The notes below the pieces were generated by a model, which was given only the letters and a program-made list of their open reading frames with translations, made no database searches and was not told the origin of the DNA. Below, in pieces: positions 42,036 through 50,276 of a DNA stretch of 64,000 nt; within the stretch, counting starts at the first letter, position 1; each line of letters opens with the position of its first letter. Source of the DNA: Alteromonadaceae bacterium (lineage in GTDB: Bacteria; Pseudomonadota; Gammaproteobacteria; Pseudomonadales; Oleiphilaceae); contig JABXHG010000001.1 in the NCBI GenBank assembly GCA_013393545.1, positions 5,110 through 69,109 of the forward strand, written 5' to 3'. The position numbers and the translations under genes were made by a program.

Positions 42036-42941
42036 ATGAATCAACCCGCCTACGCAATTACACCTGATTTCCAGTCTTATTTCGACGATTCCGGCTACAT
42101 GACAGCGCCTTTTAGCGTGACTGAGCATCTAGAGGAAAATCGAGAAGCGGTTGAAAAGCTGCAAAAACTTACCGATATCCTGACGAATTTGGAGCAGGAG
42201 CGGGTTGATCTTGAAGCAAGGAAACTTCAAGACGCGCTCAATAAAATTAGCGGATTTACAAAAAAAATCGTTGATCATGCAAATGGGTTGCATGACGATT
42301 TTGCAAAAGCAGTTTTAAAGGCTGGTGAAAGCGGGCTAATAACAAAAGAAGGACTGACGAATTTCTTCATTCAAGGTTGGTATCACACGCGTTATACCCC
42401 GAAATTCGAGCACCTCTTTACAAAATTGGTCGAAGAAAAAGTCAAAAGTCATGAAGTAAATTTAGATGACGTAGATGATAGAGAAAATAAGTTCAATAAA
42501 ATGATGACCCACGATATTGATGAAGAAGAAGGTCATGAGCTGTGGGCCCTTCAGGATGTGCTGTTTCTCGGGCAAAAAGATTCGATAGACGTTATGCACG
42601 ATGTCTATCCTGAGACAAAGGCAATTATTTGGAGCCAACACGACAGGCTGAACAGGCTCCCATTTATCGGATTCCTCGGATACTCGTTCTATCTTGAATT
42701 TATGATCGCTACAAGGTCGATGGACATCCTCGGTGTGCTGAACAAGGCGCTGGGAACAAAGCCATCCGACCATAAGTTTATTTACTATCACTACATCGTT
42801 GACCAGGGACATGCCATCGACAACATTGAGCTTCTAGACCGCATGGTAAACAGCGAAGAAGAATGTAATGAAATAATCGACAATATGAACTTTATACACA
42901 CCATGTATAAAGGGCTCACATTGCGCTCTTTCGGGCTCTAA
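42036..42941 (+). CDS. Haem-oxygenase-like diiron oxidase candidate (iron-containing redox enzyme family)
   Basis: 301 residues, all helical by pattern. Motifs typical of haem-oxygenase-like diiron oxidases (the fold of UndA, BesC, SznF and CADD) are present: WYHTRYTPKFE (115-125) for helix 1, DIDEEEGHE (160-168) and, near the end, H252-x3-D256-x2-H259 in HYIVDQGHAID. The HxxxDxxH triad is the third-helix iron-ligand pattern of this group. Members catalyse O2-dependent decarboxylation, N-oxygenation or C-C cleavage; the reaction here cannot be told. First gene of the island operon; GGAG sits nine bases before the ATG. Alternative: a non-catalytic TenA/PqqC-like fold. Codon use is AT-rich. Confidence 0.62.
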   Translation: MNQPAYAITPDFQSYFDDSGYMTAPFSVTEHLEENREAVEKLQKLTDILTNLEQERVDLEARKLQDALNKISGFTKKIVDHANGLHDDFAKAVLKAGESGLITKEGLTNFFIQGWYHTRYTPKFEHLFTKLVEEKVKSHEVNLDDVDDRENKFNKMMTHDIDEEEGHELWALQDVLFLGQKDSIDVMHDVYPETKAIIWSQHDRLNRLPFIGFLGYSFYLEFMIATRSMDILGVLNKALGTKPSDHKFIYYHYIVDQGHAIDNIELLDRMVNSEEECNEIIDNMNFIHTMYKGLTLRSFGL

Positions 42942-42946
42942 AAGTT

Positions 42947-42962
42947 GGCCGCCTTGGCGGCC
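42947..42962 (+). terminator. Weak hairpin after the oxidase gene
   Basis: GGCCGCC-TT-GGCGGCC, five bases after the stop, followed by TCCTTCCTTTT. It could attenuate transcription between the first and second operon genes, lowering expression of the downstream genes relative to the oxidase. Confidence 0.4.
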
Positions 42963-43024
42963 TCCTTCCTTTTCCAAAAGAATTGAAATGCCACCTCTGA
43001 ATTTCATTTGTAAAGGATGTACAA

Positions 43025-43705
43025 ATGCCAGCAGCTCCAAGAGATATTAAGTTTGTGCTCTGTCCGAAGAACAGTGACGAGTTTCTTGATGGACGATCCC
43101 TCGCAAAGGATATTTATAAAAAAAGCTGGGGTACAAATAAGATGGGCGACGACTACGACATCGGGATTGTGGCCTATGAACAAAATGAAGTAATTGGCAA
43201 TATCAATATAAAGCTACCAGACCACAAGAATAAGCTTCCAACAGATAAGTATTTTATTCCCGGCGAGATACCTGAGTACGCAATTTCAAACAGACGCAGC
43301 ATGGCTGAGCTCTGTGGGCTTTCTGTCAGCGATCAAATCAAAAGTGAGCACCGAGCCTACACCTTAGGAGGTCTCATCGTTGGCGCGCACATGGCAGCAT
43401 ACCAGTCTGACATCACGGTGTTCGCCACAGCGCAACGAAAGCCATTGATCTCGAAACTGCAAAATATGTATCACTACCCCTTTGATCATTCTGTAGGTGC
43501 GGACGTCAGCTGCGAAAATCTGCCGGAGGATCTCTATTGGCAAAGCAATTGTAAGCCTAATCTATATTATATTGACCTAACCAGCACGAAAACAATCCAG
43601 TCAAGCATGGCAATATTATTAAAGCTATCCCAGTTTGATATTAACATTAGTAACCGCTTGTCGTTAGGAGAATTCATCAATGAAAAAAGTCAAGCAATGG
43701 CATGA
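43025..43705 (+). CDS. LuxI/GNAT-fold acyltransferase candidate
   Basis: 226 residues. The order of a strand-rich N-terminus (DIGIVAYEQNEVIGNINIKL), an acidic-neutral loop SMAELCGLSVSD and then RAYTLGGLIVGAHMAAYQSDITVF, TAQRKPLISKL resembles LuxI/FeeM-type N-acyltransferases and thermostable-haemolysin-type proteins, in which an E-x-(G/x)-L-x(V) segment and a following amphipathic helix form the acyl-CoA or acyl-ACP pocket. This is a pattern-level call and could be wrong. A GTAAAGGATG leader precedes the ATG. It overlaps the next gene by 26 bases. Predicted to make an N-acyl amine from a cytoplasmic acyl carrier. Confidence 0.42.
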   Translation: MPAAPRDIKFVLCPKNSDEFLDGRSLAKDIYKKSWGTNKMGDDYDIGIVAYEQNEVIGNINIKLPDHKNKLPTDKYFIPGEIPEYAISNRRSMAELCGLSVSDQIKSEHRAYTLGGLIVGAHMAAYQSDITVFATAQRKPLISKLQNMYHYPFDHSVGADVSCENLPEDLYWQSNCKPNLYYIDLTSTKTIQSSMAILLKLSQFDINISNRLSLGEFINEKSQAMA

Positions 43706-43934
43706 TCGAGCGCTGTTAGAAAGCGCGAAGCAACAAAAGCTATATCTTATCATTATTTATGTTTTTGTAGGCTTGGCTGCAGCATTCATAGGGATCATGT
43801 TGTCAAAAAACGCTCCAATTCTTGACGTTCTTCTCGTATCGGGATCCGGTCTTGTGGGTCTGAGTATCGAAAAGTTGGTGAATAGAAGGATTGAATACCT
43901 GAGGAAACAAAAATCGGAAGTAAAATCGCTATGA
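43680..43934 (+). CDS. Small two-helix membrane protein
   Basis: 84 residues with two hydrophobic stretches (about 22-42 and 47-68) and basic ends (MKKVKQWHDR and EYLRKQKSE). The start is inside the end of the preceding gene and its stop overlaps the exporter's start by four bases (ATGA), so expression is coupled to both. Possibly an accessory subunit of the RND exporter or an anchor for the acyltransferase. I recognise no domain. Confidence 0.6.
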   Translation: MKKVKQWHDRALLESAKQQKLYLIIIYVFVGLAAAFIGIMLSKNAPILDVLLVSGSGLVGLSIEKLVNRRIEYLRKQKSEVKSL

Positions 43935-46240
43935 ACCCAGCTAAAAATAATCAGTTTGATAAAGGCGCTTTTGTTGTTCTACTCGCAATATTGCTGCTAG
44001 CAGCTGGATTATTCCGTCTGTCATTCAATACTGATTATAGAGTTTTTTTTTCGCCAGGCGATGAAACGTTACAAACGTTAAATCAAATGGAGAACACTTT
44101 CGGTCCGAGTGATAATATTCTATTAGTAATTGATTATGGGAACATATCAACGAATCGCGAACAGGCAACAGAATTAGTCCATTGGGTTACGCAGGAAAGC
44201 TGGTACTTACCATACACCCGACGGGTTGATTCGATATCAAATTACCAACATACTCTAAGCAATGGTGATGAATTAGAAATAAACAACCTCATAGAAAGCG
44301 TCGAAACTAGAGAGGGAAGTAACCTTTTTGATGAGGCTTTAGGAATAAAGCAGCTGAAAGGAAGGTTAATCTCTAATAATGACCTAACCGCAATCAATAT
44401 CTCCTTCCGATTACCGCGTAAGGATCTCGAAAAAGAGGTTCCGTATGTCATTTCTTCAGTTGAATCACTGATTGAGAAAGCAAAAGTGAGGTCACCTGAG
44501 GCCAACTTTTATGTTACTGGAACGCTGCCTTTTACTAATGCCTTTACTGAAGCCACCCAAGCTGACGTTAAAAATCTAACTCCGGCCATGCTCTTAATAA
44601 TGGCACTCGTCATTTTGGTCATTTTTCGCTCCTATGCGACGATATTAGCGGCCCTTTCAGTAATCTTGCTTTCGCTGCTTGGTTCGCTTGGGTTCTGTGG
44701 CTGGGTAGGAATCGAAATGAGTGGTGGTAACAGCCCTGCACCTTTTATAATTATCGCACTTTCAATCGCAGGTTGTGTTCACTTAATAAATAGTATAGCG
44801 ATCAACATCGCGGATGGTTTAGATAAATCACACAGCGTGACCAAAGCTGTCCAGGAAAACAAGACACCGATCGCGCTCACAAGCCTAAGTACTATTCTGG
44901 GTTTTCTAGCAATTAATATTAGCGAGGTGCCACCCTATCAAGATTTGGGGAACATGGTAGTCGTTGGGGTATTTGTTGCGTTCATATCTACAATCTTTGT
45001 AGCGCCAGCAATCCTCACTCGGGCTGAGCCGAAACATAAATTAATGATTCTCGATAATTTCCTTGATCAACTTCCTTACTTTTGCCAGCGTTTCAAGTTG
45101 GCGATTATATTAGTTTTTGTATTGGGAATCACGGTCTCATTGATTTTTGTCTCAAAGTCATCATTAAATGACGATTTTGTCCGATTGTTTGATGAAAGTA
45201 TGGAGTTCAGGTCGGATACAAAATTTACGGAACAAAATCTAACTGGCATCAACAACTATGAAATTATTGTCGAGTCAGCAACAGGCGGCCCAGTCTATGA
45301 TACAGCACCAATAAGCGAAGTGAAGGAGCTAATCGATTGGATAAAACAAAAATTCCCAAATGTTCATGTAAGCTCGGTAATTGACGTTATTGAGGTGCTT
45401 CACAAGAATTTGGACGACGAAAGATCTACGGCAATTCCTTCTGATTCAAACCTGATCGCGCAATACCTTCTTCTCTATGAAATGTCGATGCCAAAAGGTC
45501 TTGAATTAGACAGTTTGCTTAGCTCTGATAAACGCCAACTGAAAATTTCGGTTACTGCAGCTTCAACTACAACGGAGAGAACACTTCAATTTGAGAAATC
45601 TGTGAATAAGTGGGTGAAAACTAATGCTCCTCACATTTCAATCGATATAACGGGCACATCTTTGTTATTTGCTCATATGGGAATGAAAAATTCTAAGAGC
45701 ATGATCGTCGGGACCTCACTTTCATTACTCTTTATATCATGTTTCCTATTGGTCGCATTAAGGTCTTTTAAATATGGTGTACTAAGTATTATCCCAAACA
45801 TTGTCCCTGCGATTCTTGGTTTTGGTGTTTGGGTGGCATTTGGTGGGATGATTGAACTGCCAATCACTCTTGTTGTGGCTATGACCCTCGGTGTTGTTGT
45901 CGATGATACTGTCCACTTTTTGCACCATTACATTTATGCAAAAAGATCCCTTAATCATAACTGCGTTGAGTCTCTTAGACATAGCATGAAAAAAGTCGGA
46001 GGAGCGATTATTCTCACAAGTGTCATCTTGGTGCTTGGATTTGCTGTAATGTCATTTTCAGTTTTTGAGGCCAATGCCAAAATGGCAATAGTCAGTGGAA
46101 TGGTATTCGTTTTTGCGGTAATTATCGATCTTCTCCTACTGCCGTGTCTGATTCTGTTAATCGACGGTAATAAAGACCACGTGGAAGCTCAGGTTAATGC
46201 CTCGATTCCTTCCTCTAATAATGCATTATCAAGGGAATGA
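43931..46240 (+). CDS. RND-superfamily (MMPL-like) exporter
   Basis: 769 residues in the twelve-helix layout of RND exporters of the MMPL/SSD branch: TM1 (about 17-32), a periplasmic loop (about 35-215), TM2-6 with a sterol-sensing-like stretch, a short loop, TM7, a second loop (about 405-580) and TM8-12. The charged pair in TM4 (SIAGCVHLIN) and the TM10 acidic residue (VVVDDTVHFLHH) expected for proton relay are present. MMPL-type exporters move lipids and lipid-like molecules. Followed by a reductase, a LolA-like protein and an outer-membrane protein, so export to or across the outer membrane is likely. Confidence 0.85.
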   Translation: MNPAKNNQFDKGAFVVLLAILLLAAGLFRLSFNTDYRVFFSPGDETLQTLNQMENTFGPSDNILLVIDYGNISTNREQATELVHWVTQESWYLPYTRRVDSISNYQHTLSNGDELEINNLIESVETREGSNLFDEALGIKQLKGRLISNNDLTAINISFRLPRKDLEKEVPYVISSVESLIEKAKVRSPEANFYVTGTLPFTNAFTEATQADVKNLTPAMLLIMALVILVIFRSYATILAALSVILLSLLGSLGFCGWVGIEMSGGNSPAPFIIIALSIAGCVHLINSIAINIADGLDKSHSVTKAVQENKTPIALTSLSTILGFLAINISEVPPYQDLGNMVVVGVFVAFISTIFVAPAILTRAEPKHKLMILDNFLDQLPYFCQRFKLAIILVFVLGITVSLIFVSKSSLNDDFVRLFDESMEFRSDTKFTEQNLTGINNYEIIVESATGGPVYDTAPISEVKELIDWIKQKFPNVHVSSVIDVIEVLHKNLDDERSTAIPSDSNLIAQYLLLYEMSMPKGLELDSLLSSDKRQLKISVTAASTTTERTLQFEKSVNKWVKTNAPHISIDITGTSLLFAHMGMKNSKSMIVGTSLSLLFISCFLLVALRSFKYGVLSIIPNIVPAILGFGVWVAFGGMIELPITLVVAMTLGVVVDDTVHFLHHYIYAKRSLNHNCVESLRHSMKKVGGAIILTSVILVLGFAVMSFSVFEANAKMAIVSGMVFVFAVIIDLLLLPCLILLIDGNKDHVEAQVNASIPSSNNALSRE

Positions 46241-46243
46241 TTT

Positions 46244-46942
46244 ATGTCGGTTGGTCGCATTTTTAAAATGGAGCTTTTAGATAAAGACGACCCCCATTCA
46301 AGGGTTGTTAAGATTAAGTTCAGGGTAGAAAATGGTTTTAAGCTTAACGCCCTCCCTGGGCAATATCTTATTATCAAAGATGATGGATGCGAATTCCCCT
46401 TTTCGATTGCGAATAAAGACGACGACCTTCTTGATATTCACGTGAAGAAGGGCGGAAGTCCACGGGTCGAAAAGCTTCTTGAAGAGATTTGCTTCAAAAC
46501 CGAAGTAGCGGCCATGGGTCCGTTTGGAGATGCAGTTTTTCAGATGAGTAATTCTCCTTCGGATGTAGTGTTCGTCTGTGCTGGTGTTGGGTACGCTCAA
46601 AGCCATTCCTATTTACGTGAACTGGATATGACGTCCTTCGCTTCCGTTGAGCGTGTTTCGTTGATTTGGTTAGTGGATGATTTTGAAAGTGTCTACGACC
46701 ATGAGTTTCTTATGGGATTGGAAAGCAAATGGTCAAAGTTTGACGTTACACTGGTTTGTGAAACAGCGGAGAAATGTGGCTTCAATTCGGTATCGCCCGA
46801 GTCTTTCAATTCATTCTTATCTACTCGAATTCGGCCTAGCACTCGTGTCTTCGTATCTGGCCCAAGAAACTTATCACTGGATGTTAGTCGAACGCTCTCG
46901 CAAAAAGGGCACGATGAAAAAATCGTTTCTGATTTTCTCTAG
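46244..46942 (+). CDS. Fre/LuxG-like NAD(P)H-dependent flavin reductase or electron-transfer protein
   Basis: 232 residues, the length of Fre and LuxG. The FAD-binding fold is present: GQYLIIKD, FPFSIANK (the RPFS-type flavin motif, but with Phe instead of the conserved Arg) and the NAD(P)-binding DVVFVCAGVGYAQSHSYL. A start ATG lies four bases after the exporter stop. In context it could supply reduced flavin or electrons to the diiron oxidase of the same operon. The substituted arginine may alter flavin binding; identity as a true flavin reductase is inferred. Confidence 0.7.
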   Translation: MSVGRIFKMELLDKDDPHSRVVKIKFRVENGFKLNALPGQYLIIKDDGCEFPFSIANKDDDLLDIHVKKGGSPRVEKLLEEICFKTEVAAMGPFGDAVFQMSNSPSDVVFVCAGVGYAQSHSYLRELDMTSFASVERVSLIWLVDDFESVYDHEFLMGLESKWSKFDVTLVCETAEKCGFNSVSPESFNSFLSTRIRPSTRVFVSGPRNLSLDVSRTLSQKGHDEKIVSDFL

Positions 46943-46981
46943 ATTAAAGAGTTATGTCTTGCGATTCTGAAATTTCATTAA

Positions 46982-47818
46982 ATGGTATTAGCTATGATTC
47001 GATATCTCTACGTTTTGCAGGCAATTGCCTGGTTGGTAATAAGTACGATGTCCCAAATTGCCTTTGGGCAGACTGAAGCGGAAGGGAGTCCCTCGGCGGA
47101 AGAGAAAGGGCTAGAAATTGCTTTGGAAGCTGATCGCCGTAGTAGTGGGTATGAAGACTTCGAAGCAGATATGGAGATGATTCTGATAGATGCCTCTGGT
47201 GAAGAATCATTGCGCCACCTCACGGTAAAGAATCTTGAGGTGAACTCAGACAATGAGAAAGATCGGAGTTTGATCAGCTTCCATCAGCCGCGGGACGTTC
47301 GTGGTACTGCCCTTCTCACGTTTACTTATATTGAAAAAGACAATGATCAGTGGCTTTACTTACCGGCTTTGAAAAGGGTTAAAACGATCGTTTCTAGCAA
47401 TAAGTCCGGGCCTTTCATGGGAAGTGAATTTAGTTTTGAGGACATGACCACTCAGATTGTTGAGAAATACGACTATCGCTTCATCAGATCTGAAGAATGT
47501 GGAAACATCGAATGCTATGTGGTTGAAAGAACGCCAAAGAGTGAAGATTCGGGGTATTCGCGGGAAGTGATATGGTTGGATAACGATGAGTTCAGGACCC
47601 AGAGAGTTGATTATTACGATAGGCGAAATCGGTTTGTAAAGACACTTAGTTTAGAGGACTACCAGCTCTATAAAAATGAGTTCTGGCGCCCGTCCAATAT
47701 GGTGATGACGAACCATGAAACGGGTAAAGGAACGATTCTCAATTGGTCGAAGTACCAATTTGGCACAGGACTTGGCAAGTCTGACTTTAATCGCAATGCG
47801 TTAAAGCGCATTAGGTGA
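46982..47818 (+). CDS. Outer-membrane lipoprotein-sorting protein (LolA-like, DUF-type)
   Basis: 278 residues with an N-terminal signal peptide (a second possible start at ATG 46994). The body matches the LolA-like outer-membrane lipoprotein-sorting family often coded beside MMPL exporters: ADMEMILIDASGEESLRHL, then FHQPRDVRGTALLTF, WLYLPALKRVKTI and GPFMGSEFSFEDM. In relatives it is thought to take a lipid or lipid-linked cargo from the exporter across the periplasm. The start is not certain because no good ribosome site is seen. Confidence 0.85.
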   Translation: MVLAMIRYLYVLQAIAWLVISTMSQIAFGQTEAEGSPSAEEKGLEIALEADRRSSGYEDFEADMEMILIDASGEESLRHLTVKNLEVNSDNEKDRSLISFHQPRDVRGTALLTFTYIEKDNDQWLYLPALKRVKTIVSSNKSGPFMGSEFSFEDMTTQIVEKYDYRFIRSEECGNIECYVVERTPKSEDSGYSREVIWLDNDEFRTQRVDYYDRRNRFVKTLSLEDYQLYKNEFWRPSNMVMTNHETGKGTILNWSKYQFGTGLGKSDFNRNALKRIR

Positions 47819-47821
47819 TTT

Positions 47822-49102
47822 GTGCGCTTGCTACGACTTATATTCATTCTGTCGGTTAGTCAGTACGCCTATGCAATTGATTTTAGGGGGCAGGCCTCGG
47901 CTGAAACTCGGTATTTTTTTGAGCCGTCGCCTTATGAAAAAAGTAACTACAGAGTAAACAATTCCGCGTCATTGGTAACAGATGTTTTCAGTGCTTCGTC
48001 TGATTACACTGATCTTTTTCGATTTGTTTCTTATTTTCGTGTTGATCAGCATGATTCTAATCGCACAAGTATTGATGTAAGGGAATTATCTTGGATTCAC
48101 GTTGCTGATAATTGGGAGACCCGAGTTGGCGTATACAAGTCTTTTTGGGGCGTAACGGAGGGAAGGCATCTTGTTGATATAGTCAATCAGACGGATTTGG
48201 TTGCCCAGCCTGATGGCGATGAGAAGTTGGGGCAGCCGATGATTAATCTGTCTATCGCTGGTAGTTCGGGAATTTTGGATGTCTTTCTACTCTCAGGCTT
48301 CAGAGAGCGCACTTTTCCGGGACCTTCCGGGCGCCCTAGGCTCCCTCTTACGGTTTCAGACAATGCCGCATACGAAAGTGGAGCAAAGAGAGCAAGACTG
48401 AGCGGGGCGATTCGATACCAAAATTACACAGAATTTGGTTTGGAATATGCCGTTTCCCATTTTTCTGGTACCTCGCGTGACCCATTACTAATTCCCGAAC
48501 CGCTCTCAGCTAGTGAGATATCGGAGTTCTCAACGACTGGAGAGCTCAGAAATGCTCAGGATAAAGAGTTCATTCCGTTTTATTCTGTCATCGATCAGTC
48601 TGGCCTCGAGCTGCAGCAACAAATTGACGCTTGGCTGTTAAAACTCGAGGCGATTAGCAGAAGTGGCCAAGGAGATAGGTATTGGGCCGTAGACACTGGT
48701 TTTGAATACATTCAGGGAAGTGCATTTGGAAGTAACCTAGATATAGGTTGGTTGGCAGAATATCTCCATGAGCAAAGAGAAACTGCGTTGGCAAGTCCAT
48801 TTGATAATGACATTCTATTGGGGGTGAGGCTCACATTGAACGACGCAGAGTCAACGCAAGCGTTGGTTGCTCTGATGCATGACCTCGAAACCGAGGAAAA
48901 TGTTTTTACCTTTGAGGCGAGTCGTCGTTTGTCCTCTAGATTCAAGGTGACTGTGGAATCGCAAGTTTTCACGAACTCTATGGAGCCTCGAACTGCCACA
49001 GAGGTTTACAAAGCTTCGTCTGACGACAATATTGAGAATCGTGGATTTAGTGCGGTAAGTCGTTCTGACTTTGTCCAAGCTGAGCTAGTTTACTTTTTTT
49101 GA
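47822..49102 (+). CDS. Outer-membrane beta-barrel protein (DUF1302-like)
   Basis: 426 residues from GTG 47822. A signal peptide (about 1-18, ending AYA) leads to a region of alternating beta strands with aromatic ends; the C-terminus ends in Phe after VQAELVYFF, as barrels do. Segments like DGDEKLGQPMINLS and the WGVTEGRHLVDIVNQTDL stretch recall DUF1302-type porins that accompany LolA-like/MMPL loci. It would be the outer-membrane component of the pathway. Last gene of the operon; no clear terminator follows. Confidence 0.7.
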   Translation: MRLLRLIFILSVSQYAYAIDFRGQASAETRYFFEPSPYEKSNYRVNNSASLVTDVFSASSDYTDLFRFVSYFRVDQHDSNRTSIDVRELSWIHVADNWETRVGVYKSFWGVTEGRHLVDIVNQTDLVAQPDGDEKLGQPMINLSIAGSSGILDVFLLSGFRERTFPGPSGRPRLPLTVSDNAAYESGAKRARLSGAIRYQNYTEFGLEYAVSHFSGTSRDPLLIPEPLSASEISEFSTTGELRNAQDKEFIPFYSVIDQSGLELQQQIDAWLLKLEAISRSGQGDRYWAVDTGFEYIQGSAFGSNLDIGWLAEYLHEQRETALASPFDNDILLGVRLTLNDAESTQALVALMHDLETEENVFTFEASRRLSSRFKVTVESQVFTNSMEPRTATEVYKASSDDNIENRGFSAVSRSDFVQAELVYFF

Positions 49103-49288
49103 TCAATCCGATTTGTAGAAAAACTAGCTAATTCTCCATAGTGATCGGATCTAACCTGCTGTTCAGAGTCCAATAGGGAGGCAATGCATTGGTGCAGTTT
49201 CCATTTGAGAACACCAAAATTACCAGAGTAGAAGCATTGTTTTGGGCGATTAGCGGGTCATTGTAGCGCTGGAATTGGAGGAGTCGAG

Positions 49289-49638
49289 GTGGCGGAGTCT
49301 TTAGCTCTCTTGGGTGCACTTCTTACGCTGTGGCCCTCGGCGTTTTTGGTCTGACAGCTCCTCAAAAGGTTGCGAGATTTGTCAATATAATTCCTCAGGG
49401 AGATCTCGGACTGTTGGAAATCCGTGCAACATATGGCGGTATCTTTATCGGCTTAGGGTTTTCTTGCTTGTGGTTTCAACAGCCTGTTGTATACCTCGTC
49501 GTTGGGCTTGCCTGGCTCTCTGCAGCATTATCCAGAGCCCTATCAGGTATTGTCGGCAAAGCCTTTAGCTCCAGAGAGATCGGGGGAGTAGTCATAGAAG
49601 CTTGTATCGGCATGCTGTTAATGACCGGAATAAAGTAG
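49289..49638 (+). pseudogene. DUF4345-type membrane protein with a one-base frameshift
   Basis: A GGAGGAG site (49277-49283) precedes GTG 49289, from which MAESLALLGALLTL is read; at about 49327 the frame breaks. The following frame continues perfectly as ALGVFGLTAPQKV and the rest of a 4-helix DUF4345 protein. Adding one G after CTG near 49330 would join both parts as LLTLVALGVFGL. So a deletion or a sequencing error splits an otherwise complete gene of about 117 codons. Confidence 0.75.
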
Positions 49639-49916
49639 CGATTTTTTGCTTCGCTTCAGGCTCAGCCTGCGCGTCGTATGTTTGTTTATAATTGGGGAGC
49701 GCCCGCTACTGCAAACAGGGTGGCTAACATTATAAAGGGCGGTCTAGCATCTATGTTTCGAGATCATCAATTGCTTATTAAGTGACTAGGATTTCAGCGC
49801 CATCTGAATGTTCGCTTTGCGACCAAACGGGACACTAGTGACAGCGTCTGGCTCGGGCGAGGGACTTTTCGTTATGATGGCCGCCCATGTTCCCAATGGT
49901 TAAGAGGCCGCCTGCG

Positions 49917-50240
49917 ATGTCCGAAGATCCGCTCAAATCACTGTCCGATATGGCCAGTGAAGCCCATGCCCGTATTCAGGCCACCCACGAACACATTAAT
50001 CCGGTAGTGGAAGTGCGCCAGGGTATGCGTAATTCCGGTATCCCGGCCGATGTAATGACCATTGACTGCCTGCGAACCCGTCGTCGTATCACGTTGATTC
50101 TGCACGATGAGCAACCCGGCGTTCTGCTTTACCAGTTCATCACTATCGAACAGGAAATGGGCGACGAGTTTCAGCAACTGGCCCTGGCGGACATGAGCAC
50201 CGACAAACTGTTTGCCTGGATTGAGGAGTATTTCGGCTAA
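49917..50240 (+). CDS. Hypothetical small protein
   Basis: 107 residues from ATG 49917. Two helical stretches and a beta-rich centre (RRRITLILHDEQPGVLLYQFI) with a closing SWITCH-like tail (TDKLFAWIEEYFG). No signal, no membrane helix, no domain that I recognise. Return to GC-rich codon use marks the end of the island. A short upstream extension to 49887 is not supported. Confidence 0.65.
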   Translation: MSEDPLKSLSDMASEAHARIQATHEHINPVVEVRQGMRNSGIPADVMTIDCLRTRRRITLILHDEQPGVLLYQFITIEQEMGDEFQQLALADMSTDKLFAWIEEYFG

Positions 50241-50276
50241 CCGGTTGCCCTTGCGCCGTTTTTTCGATCCCCGCCT

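Larger units (their letters stand above)
41250..49880. mobile_element. AT-rich genomic island (borders approximate)
   Basis: From about 41.25 to 49.88 kb the base composition, codon choice and gene types differ from both flanks: third positions use A/T far more often than in arfB or the AEC transporter. The interior holds one operon of seven genes and a frameshifted DUF4345 gene. No integrase or transposase is visible, but an imperfect direct repeat may mark the ends (see findings). Horizontal acquisition is inferred. Confidence 0.7.

Noticed and set aside
49680..49760. Integron attC-like sequence at the island end
   Set aside because: GCTAAC-type bits are present but no paired core sites (R'/R'') can be matched with the expected spacing, and there is no integrase.
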